From Metopolophium dirhodum (taxonomy: Eukaryota; Arthropoda; Insecta; Hemiptera; Aphididae): a stretch of DNA of 64,000 nt. Position numbers and translations under genes: made by a program. Shown here piece after piece: positions 47,957 to 58,273 of this stretch. The stretch is from positions 24,240,393-24,304,392 of the forward strand of contig NC_083568.1 of assembly GCF_019925205.1 (NCBI RefSeq). Direction: 5' to 3'. The notes beneath the pieces were generated by a model. It was not told where the DNA came from. It was given only the letters and a program-made list of their open reading frames with translations, and did no database searches. The first letter of the stretch is position 1; every line of letters begins with the position of its first letter.

Positions 47957-49686
47957 AATACTATTCAACCACCCAATGCCCTATGTCGCCGAAAGTAAAT
48001 TAATAGAATAAAAAATATTAATTAATAATTATAATATTGTGATGAATATTTCAGTAACTCCTTCCGACTAAATTGATAACTATATACCTTATTGGGGCCC
48101 CACAATTCAATCCTGTGCACATTTAACTAATTCTCTATTGCATTTTGTAAGTGCTGGTTAAATTTTACATTTGTAGTTTGAGCCACATTTTAAGACATTT
48201 GTGTATACATAGTATGTAGGTCAGCCAATGATATGAATTTTTGTATTGCCATTAAAGTAATACTTTTTTTAACTATTAAGTATAACGTAGTTTGATTAAA
48301 TTTTTGCCGGAAATGTTTTTGTCGCAATTAAATTATGAATATATTTGCCTATATATTTATTATTAAATATTAAGAATGTGGTAATTACTAATTAGAATTT
48401 CATACATTTTAGGTCAATCATTTTCGTAAGGTTGTGAGTAACACTGTAGTCTGGTAATTTGTTTTCCTTAAATGTCTATGCGTGGAAAAAGTTTGGTTTA
48501 CCAGTATGCTAAGCGTATTGAAAATAAACCACACTACAGTTGATAAAATAAAGATGAAAACTACGAGTTTTCATGTCCTCTACTTTCTAGTCCCGGGCTC
48601 ATTGAGAAGAAACTATTCATGGTTGAATAATTAATGCTGCAAATAGTAAAAAACAGTAGGGCCTAGTGTGGCACGGTAGTCTGCAGCAGTTACTAACTTG
48701 TGCTGAGGTCAATCATCGGACGGCGTCACTATAGTTCCCCGATGGGCGACCACTCAGGTGTTTAGAATCGAATCCTTGCCCCATATACTCGTGTTCCAAA
48801 CCAACAGTACCCTCCCCCCCTATAGTTAAACTAGGGCACCTAATAACCTTTTCCCTTTAACATATGTTGCCGTGGTTCAAAAATAAAATAATTAAAAACA
48901 GTAAGTAATATAATACATATATAATACATTGTAAGGGACACGGAGTGAATGAGAGGATTAAGGCGTCGTTGCGACGTACACCAGCGCAGGTTCGAACCCG
49001 TTCGCGGGCTGCATTTTTCTTCGGACTAATACTGGTGTCCCGAGAGAAGTGCCGCCATCTCGCACCCGGGCATGGCAGATACCTTCGGGCGCCCACTGGA
49101 AAATTCTGCCAAACTAAAACACACGTGGTTACCGGCCTACAATTCCTCCCCTACAAACAAAAACAAATAGCTAATGGCTGGGCATCATGATCAATAAAAA
49201 AAAACTCAAAACTCAAAACTCTCACACCAAAAAAATGTCTCTACATATTATATTAACCCATACGAACACAACTGTAGAGTGTAAAAGACCAAATCGCGTA
49301 AAATGTTCAAAGTTCTGCATTAATATGACGCAGACAACCAATACAGATATAACGCCCATAAAAAATATAAAAAAATCAAGACGATTTAATTCTAAACAAT
49401 GATAACCACTAAGGTTAAATAACGTTTTGATTCAAAATAAAGAAAAATTATTTTGTTTTCAAATGCTATCCCCGATTTTAATCCATTACGACATATTTGA
49501 GTAATAATAATATATTATTTGGTTGCCTGATGGTAAGGCTTGATTCACAAAACGTGATCTGAAGTCAAGCATCGGCCGGTGCTACTACCACTACTAGATA
49601 GATGACCACTCCGGTTCAAGTGACAAATTCTCACTTCATCAACACACTTGTTTCTAACCGATCATATCCTCCCAAAAGTTTTAAAG
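47957..49686 (-). repeat. macrosatellite unit I4, inverted, 1730 bp
   Basis: Has a large internal deletion at about 48317, where GGAAATG joins AATTAAATTATGAATA through a few extra bases (TTTTTGTCGC). The rest matches I3 including its private variants, so I4 arose from an I3-like unit. RNA-like segments: 48702-48765, 48935-49013, 49554-49622. Confidence 0.92.
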
Positions 49687-50906
49687 AATACTATTCAACC
49701 ACCCAATGCCCTATGTCGCCGAAAGTAAATTAATAGAATAAAAAATATTAATTAATAATTATAATATTGTGATGAATATTTCAGTAACTCCTTCCGACTA
49801 AATTGATAACTATATACCTTATTGGGGCCCCACAATTCAATCCTGTGCACATTTAACTAATTCTCTATTGCATTTTGTAAGTGCTGGTTAAATTTTACAT
49901 TTGTAGTTTGAGCCACATTTTAAGACATTTGTGTATACATAGTATGTAGGTCAGCCAATGATATGAATTTTTGTATTGCCATTAAAGTAATACTTTTTTT
50001 AACTATTAAGTATAACGTAGTTTGATTACATTTTTGCCGGAAATGTTGTTCATGATATATTTATTTTTTATTTTTTATGATTTAATCGGTTGAGCCCTTT
50101 ATTCTTTAACAGTATTAAAGTGCATCGCACATATTATAAAATATTTATAATATGTATATACAATAACAATACCAAATATCCAATTATCCAATAATATGGC
50201 ACTAAGATTTATATACAATTATTGAAACGAAGTTTTTTACGGCACGATGTGGGGCTAACAGGGAAAAAATGTACCTGACGAAATACTATAATATTTATAA
50301 TAATATAATATATTATACAGTTATTTTAGCCAAAACATCCAATTTTTATTCCATCATGCTGTTCGATCTAGTAATGCGATAATACTTTTTGAAACAGATT
50401 TGAAATCTTTATTATGTCTACTTGAGATTGGTCAGTCCAATTTTCCCAATTTCATCCCTCCAACCTCTAAAAATTTAGCTTGAATATTTTGAAATTTCGG
50501 AATTTTCAAACGTTGATTATTCGGGATTTATTCAGAAGTTAAATCAGAAATCTTAAAACGTGGACTGACCAATCTAAAATAGACATTCTAACAAATTTAG
50601 ATCAGTTTTCTGAAATATTATGGCATTATTAAATCGATCGGTAGGATTGAACAAAAAATAAAAAGCGGGAGCGGTAATTTGTAGTGACGGTCCGCGATAG
50701 ATTGATTATACATATCTATTGCGTATATTGATAATATAATTTATTGATAATACATCACTACACTACGTATATTATACATTTATAGTTGTTATAATAATTA
50801 ATAAAATATATATGTTATAAGTATATAATGTATATATATAAGTATGGAATTGTACGTAGGTAATATATTTTTTGTCACGCCTGCATTTATAAATTATAAC
50901 AATTTG
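49687..50906 (-). repeat. macrosatellite unit I5, inverted, partial
   Basis: Runs backwards from the unit end and stops after AACAATTTG, where orientation changes back to direct. It does not reach the RNA-like segments. Confidence 0.9.
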
Positions 50907-51230
50907 TAAGTATTATCGCATTACTAGATCGAACAGCATGATGGAATAAAAATTGGATGTTTTGGCTAAAATAACTGTTTAATATATTATCTATATAAAA
51001 ATGTATATAAAAATGGAGACAAAAAATTCGAAATTGCATCAGTTGAGAACGGCTGGGCCGATTTTGCTAAAATTTTTTTTAAATGATAGAGAGTGTCGGG
51101 GAGCGGGTTTATAGCATAAATTATGGACCTAACTGATGTGAGTTAGAGATTTAGAGACAAAAACTGAGTTACACCGGTGGCGCCATCTAGCAGAAAAAAA
51201 TATAAATAATATAAAAATAATAATAATAAT

Positions 51231-51611
51231 AAATAAATAATACAAATATCGATAATAGCTGGGCTTGAAATCGATTAATATCGATAAAAATCGAAATAAA
51301 TAATATAATTTTATATTCTGGTTGATATAAATTTTTTGTTTTAGACACTCATAACTCTAAGCATAAAAATTCTCACCAAAAAACAATAGTCGTTTTTGAT
51401 TGAATAAGTTCTTAGATAACATTAAACGATAATGTTTCAAAATAAAATGAATAATGTGCCAACTATTATATTTGTTTACTCTACAGTTATGAGTGTCTAA
51501 AATAAAAAATGTATATCAAACAGAATATAAAAATAAATATTTTTTTTTCGATTTTTATCGATATTAATCGATTTCAAGCCCAGCTATTATCGATATTTGT
51601 ATTATTTATTT
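51231..51611. repeat. foldback element with long inverted arms
   Basis: The arms at 51231-51294 and 51548-51611 are nearly perfect reverse complements (for example CGATAATAGCTGGGCTTG and CAAGCCCAGCTATTATCG). Weaker pairing continues inward with GACACTCATAACTCT at about 51350 and ATGAGTGTC at about 51489. It is rich in ATCGAT. It would form a hairpin of about 380 bases. Confidence 0.85.
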
Positions 51612-51627
51612 ATATTATATATTATTA

Positions 51628-53451
51628 CTAGCTGATCCCGCTAGCACTTCGTTGCCCGTTAAATGTACCAATTGTATAAGACTCAAACTTTGTTCAATTC
51701 GTTATTTAATATTCGGTGTATGGTGTATGGTGTTCACAATTTGTCCTAACTTTTCTGTTGCCAGGAATAAAAATTCTGATTCGCAGCAGTATTTTATCAG
51801 GTAGGCAATCTACCTGCGGTAGATCGCGGACCCCGTGCTGTTTGTACGTAAGTGTAAGATTTAACTCTAAAGTATAAAAATTGTTCCAAGTTTGTCATTT
51901 TTACTTAATTCCACCCACGGAGGATTAATATAATCAATTAATACAAAAGCCTAACGCAACCGTTCTAAAATCCGATGAATAAAAAAAAAACAAATTTAAC
52001 ACTTTTTAAATTAGCCTATCTTCTTTCCAGAGGTCTAATCTACACACAACCATTAATTTTTATCTATACCAACAACTCTCAGCATGCCTACTACTACTCC
52101 TGCTGGAAAAGCCTGAGTGCGTCGTCGATTATGGTAAGCGTTATAATAGAATCATAAATGATTTATGCCACCGTGTTATTTTAAAATCGAAATTAATAAT
52201 ATAATGTGTTATCGATAAAGTGTTGAGTATCCGACATCCGAGACATATCTATATATCTGCTCGTCGTTCGGTTTATTTTCGGTTCGGTATTAAGCAGGTC
52301 GGTGGCGCGGCGGTGACACGGAAGGGGAAATTTGGGCGGCCACGTCTAGCCACCGCGAACCTCACCCACCGTTAAATTAACTATTTTATCCTCGTTTTAC
52401 CCTTTAAAACGCGAATTTTGAAAAGTCCTTTCATAGTGCGCCTATACACACGACTTCATGTTATTTTAATACATTTCAATTTTCAATATGTAGAAAAAAC
52501 CGTTCATGAAGTATGTAGGTAGGTGTGCGTATACGAAGACGCGTTATTATTCAAAAATAATAAGTAAAACACCTGAAAATAAAAAAACGCTAAAGACGTA
52601 TCACAACTTCACAGCATGTGCCGAATACTACAATAATAAGTAAAACAGTTCGCAAGCCGTGAGTGTCGTTATACAAATGAAATATAAACGCTACGCGTAT
52701 GTTGGTCAGTGGTGCGAGCGTAGGACAGCATGACATAGAGTACAGCATGCCTACCCCCACTTCTACTCCTGTTGGGAAAGCCTGTGTGCGTCGTCGATTA
52801 TTGCGGCAAGCGTTATAATAGAATCATAAATGACACGACATGCCACCATGTTAATTTAAAATCGAAATTAATAATATCGTTGCCCGTTAAATGTACCAAC
52901 TCTATATGACTCAAACTTTGTTCAATTCGTTATTTAATATTCGGTGTATGGTGTTCGAAATGTATCTTATCTTTCTGTTTCCTGGAATAAAAATTCTGAT
53001 TCGTAGCAGTATATTGTCAGGTAGGCAATTTACCTGTGGTAGGTCGCGGACCCAGTGCTGTTTGTACGTAAGTGTAGGATTTAACTCTAAATTATCGAAG
53101 TTATACCAAGTTAATTTTGATATTATAATATAATTCGAATTGATGCCAGCTTGTACCTGATCCGCCCGAATAACCAATGGCAACCAATAATAAATAATTA
53201 CTAATTTCTACTGTAGAGTGTAACCAATGGCAACTATTAATAAATAAAAATAAAATTTCCAATTTCCATCTTGAACCTTAATATCCCTGTTTGAGCAGCT
53301 ATTTAAAATGCAAATTTCGAAAAATCCTTTCTTAGTGCACCTTTACATAGTAATAAATACATATTTTACTGAAAATTTCATATCCATAGCTTCAGCAGTT
53401 CCGGCTAGGCGATGATGAATCACCCAGGACAAGTCTTTTTATATATATAGA
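51628..53451 (-). mobile_element. opposite-strand Helitron nested in the first
   Basis: On the minus strand it starts TCTATATATATAAAAAG (53451) and ends GGGATCAGCTAG (51628), between host A and T (ATTATTA / TTATTATT). Its 3'-terminal region (51640-51870) recurs inside it at 52877-53100, and 52070-52205 is related to 52740-52880, so it carries an internal duplication. No transposase gene is visible. Confidence 0.78.
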
Positions 53452-54793
53452 TTATTATTATTTTATAAAGCTGTAGAGTTTGTTAGTTTGTTTGAACACG
53501 CTAATCTCAGAAACTACTGGTTCGAATTGGAAAATTAATTTTTTGTTGGATAGTCCATTTATCGAGGAAGGCTATAGAACACCACACTACGATAAATTAA
53601 TAGAAGCCTGGGGAAGTGATCAAACAGGGATTTTGAGACTTACGGTGGAAATGTTTGTTTATATATATGGTCGTTATTGGTTATAGAAGAAATAATTAAT
53701 AGATAAAATATTTGTTTTTTTTTTAAAAAGGGTTAATTTTTTTTTAAAGAAATGATTATTTTTAGAAATGGTTGAATTTTAAGAAAGGATAAATTTTTAG
53801 ATAGGGTTCAATTTTAGGGGAAAATGTCAAAAATTTACTTTTTACTTTTTTAAAAAGGGCTAAATTTCCTTTTTACTTTTTACTTTTTTTATCAAAGTTA
53901 TACCAAGTAAAAACGACAAACTTGGTATGACTTTGATACCTTAGAGTTAATTCATACACTTACGTACAAACAGCACGGGGTCCGCGATCTACCGCAGGTA
54001 GATTGCCTACCTGATAATAACTGCTGCGAATTAGAATTTTTATCTCGGGCAGCAGAAAATTTAAGATAAATAAAGAATATCAAACACCGAATATTTAATA
54101 TCGCATTGAACAAAGTTTGAGTCATATAAAAGTTTGTACATTTAACGGGTAACGAAGTGCACGGTATCAGCTAGTATTATTATAAATATTATAGTATTTC
54201 GTCGGGAACATTTTTTCCCTGTTAGCCCCGCATCGTGCAGTAAAAAACTTCGTTTCAATAATTGTATATAAATCTTAGTGCCATATTATTGGATAATTGG
54301 ATATTTGGTATTGTTATTGTATATACATATTATAAATATTTTATAATATGTGCGATGCACTTTAATACTGTTAAAGAATAAAGGGCTCAACCGATTAAAT
54401 CATAAAAAATAAAAAATAAATATATCATGAACAACATTTCCGGCAAAAATTTAATCAAACTACGTTATACTTAATAGTTAAAAAAAGTATTACTTTAATG
54501 GCAATACAAAAATTCATATCATTGGCTGACCTACATACTATGTATACACAAATGTCTTAAAATGTGGCTCAAACTACAAAAGTAAAATTTAACCAGCACT
54601 TACAAAATGCAATAGAGAATTAGTTAAATGTGCACAGGATTGAATTGTGGGGCCCCAATAAGGTATATAGTTATCAATTTAGTCGGAAGGAGTTACTGAA
54701 ATATTCATCACAATATTATAATTATTAATTAATATTTTTTATTCTATTAATTTACTTTCGGCGACATAGGGCATTGGGTGGTTGAATAGTATT

Positions 54794-55445
54794 CTTTAAA
54801 ACTTTTGGGAGGGTATGATCGGTTAGAAACAAGTGTGTTGATGAAGTGAGAATTTGTCACTTGAACCGGGGTGGTCATCTATCTAGTAGTGGTAGTAGCA
54901 CCGGCCGATGCTTGACTTCAGATCACGTTTTGTGAATCAAGCCTTACCATCAGGCAACCAAATAATATATTATCATTATTACTCAAATATGTCGTAATGG
55001 ATTAAAATCGGGGATAGCATTTGAAAACAAAATAATTTTTCTTTATTTTGAATCAAAACGTTATTTAACCTTAGTGGTTATCATTGTTTAGAATTAAATC
55101 GTCTTGATTTTTTTATATTTTTTATGGGCGTTATATCTGTATTGGTTGTCTGCGTCATATTAATGCAGAACTTTGAACATTTTACGCGATTTGGTCTTTT
55201 ACACTCTACAGTTGTGTTCGTATGGGTTAATATAATATGTAGAGACATTTTTTTGGTGTGAGAGTTTTGAGTTTTGAGTTTTTTTTTATTGATCATGATG
55301 CCCAGCCATTAGCTATTTGTTTTTGTTTGTAGGGGAGGAATTGTAGGCCGGTAACCACGTGTGTTTTAGTTTGGCAGAATTTTCCAGTGGGCGCCCGAAG
55401 GTATCTGCCATGCCCGGGTGCGAGATGGCGGCACTTCTCTCGGGA
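54794..55445 (+). repeat. macrosatellite unit D4b, truncated end of the array
   Basis: Matches the first 645 bases of the unit plus the 7-bp duplication also seen in I3 and I4, then ends after CTTCTCTCGGGA inside the SINE candidate. 5S-like segment 1 is at 54858-54926 (minus). Confidence 0.9.
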
Positions 55446-55940
55446 TTATATTTTGTAAACAAAATTAACTGATGTAGAATGTAGTTTTATTTATTCATAG
55501 ATAGTGAAATTTTAAGTTATACAAAGTAATATGTTAATTATGTGCACGCTTACATAAAGAAAAATAATAATGTGTAATTTATTGAAACTATGGTATGAAC
55601 CACATAATAAAGAAATAATAAACCTAGTATAGAAAAATTACGGTTTATCATATAAATCAATGTTATTGGTACAATATCAAATAATAATTTATTATCTTTA
55701 TAGATACATACATTTTAGGTATATAAATCATAACAATAATTATAAATATAATTTTATCGAATGAAGTAATAATTTTCTCACATTCCACCATCACATAATT
55801 AAAAGTACATGCAAGAATAGAATAAAAAAATTTTATGTAATCTTTTGAAATTGTTTGCAAAACATATGTGGAGAATCCCATGCACCTAAAAAATAAAAAC
55901 AAATCAGTTTTACTTAAATTACCTCTTTTTAGTTTGGATA
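55446..55940. repeat. dispersed repeat, also at 3518-3835
   Basis: Begins exactly at the end of the macrosatellite and matches 3518-3835 in order, with about 170 bases of extra AT-rich sequence between shared parts. Confidence 0.6.
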
Positions 55941-56314
55941 TAGGGGAGAATCTATGGGATTAAGCATTTATTCAAAGTATATGAAGTTAGCCCCCCAACA
56001 TTGTTTGATTTTTAAAGGATGAATTGCAATTTCTAAGTTAATGTACTACATTTGTAAGTAAATATAAGTTTATATTTAAAATTTGTAAGTTCATGGGTAC
56101 TAAGTTATTAACGGTCATAAGGTCGGCCCAATGAACTTATAAAATCCGAAAATCTACTTACTCACAAATGAGGACTACAACTTACAATTCGTCCTGTGAA
56201 ATTTAGACAAGGTTGTGGGGCTACTGTGAAGTTAATTTTGGCCATAACTTAGTTAAGAAAAAAATAATCTTCCATATTTAAATAAGTGATACAGTAAAGT
56301 TATCAGCATGTTTG
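55941..56314. other. non-coding, nothing recognised
   Basis: AT-rich DNA between repeats. Confidence 0.45.
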
Positions 56315-56716
56315 CGTTTTTTTGGAAATATATGCATTATTTTGAACAATGGCTTTCTTTAGCTAGATTTTATAGCTTGTACGATTGCGCATTTATACAT
56401 GTGCATATGTGTTTAATTTATAAAAAAATTAAATTATACAATCCGTTGACACTATACCTAATTAGTTTATACTTATATAATATCTATGTTCACAGTAACT
56501 CTGAGCCCGATACCATTGACACACCACACAAATGTGTTTTCTGGAACAATCGTTCTATACCGACTTGTATCGTTACACTCAAATTTGTTTCTTAAGAATG
56601 TTGAATGCTTATGAAATATACACATTTGCACATGTATGTACATGTACTAATCGTACAAGCTAAAAAATCAAAAAAGAGTCATGGTTCAAAAAAATGTATA
56701 TATTTTCCAAAAATCG
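56315..56716. repeat. foldback element with about 100-bp inverted arms
   Basis: 56315-56413 and 56621-56716 pair as an imperfect inverted repeat; the best-kept part is TAGCTTGTACGATT against AATCGTACAAGCTA, continuing through CATGTGCATATGTG-like sequence. A 95-codon frame at 56308-56595 lies over one arm and the loop and has no recognised feature, so I do not call it a gene. Confidence 0.8.
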
Positions 56717-56766
56717 TAAGAAACTAGAATGATCCGTATACTACGCTGGTTAATGTAGCAACCCTA

Positions 56767-57100
56767 GCGTACACCGGTGCACACGAATTGCGTACCATTT
56801 ATGATAAACGAACCATTTATGTTACTTTTTCACCTACTAAATAACTTTACTATAATACACCGATATAATGTAGGTACCTATACTAGGTTCTCTTATACAG
56901 TGCCTCGCCTGTAATCCATTCTTATACCGATTGGGAAGTCCGTAGTATTTTTATTGAAAATATCTACAAACCACTAAAAATAAGTTTTCATTTAATAATA
57001 CTATGTTATGGATACATTTTTAGTTTATTATTATGATGGGATGTAATTCGTTCAAAAAGATTCGTTTACCTGTACGCAATTCGTGTGCGCCTTCGTACAC
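56767..57100. repeat. MITE-like element with about 45-bp inverted ends
   Basis: The left GTGCACACGAATTGCGTAC and the reversed right GCGCACACGAATTGCGTAC agree, with further pairing at TAAACGAA on the inner side. The interior is AT-rich. It ends 18 bases before the LTR retrotransposon. Confidence 0.75.
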
Positions 57101-57114
57101 CGCGAAGCCTGAGG

Positions 57115-57118
57115 CTGT
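57115..57118. other. target duplication CTGT, left
   Basis: Repeated at 59947-59950, directly after the 3' LTR end. Confidence 0.75.
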
Positions 57119-57841
57119 TGTAATGATATGCTCACACACCATTATAATAAACTAAAATTTTACAGAATAATAAACAACGGCCAGACTGTCGCTTATAGAA
57201 ATCGGTCGCATCAAATAAAACCATTAACAACGACAACTAAGATATCGACACGCACTCATAACAATATTACGTAGGATGTGTGTGACCTTATTTTATGCTG
57301 ACGCCAAAGAATAATCTAGTTCCCAGGCCCACAATAATTTAGTGACAAAGCCACCCACCACTCTCTGGTCAGCATCCTCGCGTCCGTCCCTTAAACCAGT
57401 GCATGAGCACCAACCACCAGAGTAACAACCTCTCAAGTACCAAAGAAACCGATTTCAACGAGCGACAACTGGACTTCTTATGCAAGCAATAATCAGTGCG
57501 TTCGTTAATTCAATTTGTGTATTTGAAGTAGTACTTTATTTTATCTAAAACCTAAAACTCCTACAATATTGTCTACGAACAACTGCGAATCAGGTAAGGC
57601 ATATGATATAATATTTTATGTCGATTGCAGTCAATACAGTCTATGTGCTTTTTTCCATAAAATTATATTGTACGGTGTATTTGATATAATTCTCGAATAC
57701 ACGATCTCGAGAGCCCTCCGAACACCTGGAGGAAGGTAATATCGTAATTTTACAATTCTAACTTTTACTATTTTAATATAACTATCGACAGGAGTCATAT
57801 TTATATTAATTAATATTTTATCTTATTTCTACGTTATTACA
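57119..57841 (+). repeat. 5' LTR
   Basis: 723 bp. It shares its last 110 bases with the 3' LTR remnant, with small differences (TAATATCGTAATTTTAC against TAATAGCGTAATATTTTAC). Confidence 0.85.
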
Positions 57842-57844
57842 AAG

Positions 57845-57860
57845 TGGCGCCCAACACAAG
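57845..57860 (+). other. primer binding site, tRNA-Lys-type
   Basis: TGGCGCCCAACACAAG, three bases after the LTR end. The TGGCGCCCAAC start is typical of lysine tRNA primers. Confidence 0.75.
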
Positions 57861-58273
57861 TTCAGTTTATTCAGATAAATAAACTGAGAATTGATCAAAT
57901 ACATTTTACAAAATTATATTCGTTGTATAAGATTATAATATTTTAATATTAATTTTAAGAATTAATGAAAAAATTAATTATCAATACAAAAAAATATTAA
58001 AAATAAAACTTAGAAAAACAATAATAACAAAAAGTGATTTATTTATTAATAAAACATACTAATTTACGATTTACGATTTAACATAGGTATCATCATTTAT
58101 TATAAAAGCAAAACCAATTAATTTATACTCATTAAAATAAAAAATTTACTTATTTAGTAATAAATATATTAATTAAATCTATTAAATTAGTTGCAGAAAT
58201 ATTACAATTAAATAATGGTACATTATTTATTATAAATCTATTTTTTAAAAATAATACAAATAGGTAATTAAAT
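57861..58273 (+). other. leader between primer site and gag
   Basis: AT-rich untranslated leader of the retrotransposon; no uORF of note. Confidence 0.5.

Larger units (their letters stand above)
50990..54174 (+). mobile_element. Helitron inserted in the macrosatellite
   Basis: It starts TCTATATAAAAATG and ends TATCAGCTAG between a host A and T. The uninterrupted units supply the empty site. Inside are a foldback element (about 51231-51611), an opposite Helitron (51628-53451), and a second stretch typical of a Helitron 5' region (from about 53452, TTATAAAGCTGTAGAGTTTG). The unit thus has two 5'-type regions and one 3' end. No Rep/helicase coding sequence is present, so it is non-autonomous. 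Confidence 0.8.
50907..54793 (+). repeat. macrosatellite unit D4a, direct, split by a Helitron
   Basis: Direct sequence from AAGTATTATCGCATTAC (equivalent of D1 about 35064) to the unit end. The Helitron at 50990-54174 lies within it, and joining the two sides gives the sequence seen in the other units. Confidence 0.9.
32618..55445. repeat. macrosatellite of a 3146-bp unit, direct-inverted-direct
   Basis: Three direct copies (two complete) are followed by inverted copies from 40469 to 50906 and then direct sequence again to 55445, interrupted by a Helitron. Copies are nearly identical. Full direct units are exactly 3146 bp; inverted units are 2409, 3150 and 1730 bp, the short ones by internal deletions. 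Each unit except the partial ones holds two 5S-like segments and one tRNA-like segment on one strand. The short frames that recur in every copy (65-81 codons) have no recognised domain and overlap the RNA-like segments. Confidence 0.93.

Noticed and set aside
53480..53686. 68-codon frame in the Helitron
   Set aside because: It falls in a conserved non-coding Helitron 5'-type region and has no start context or domain.
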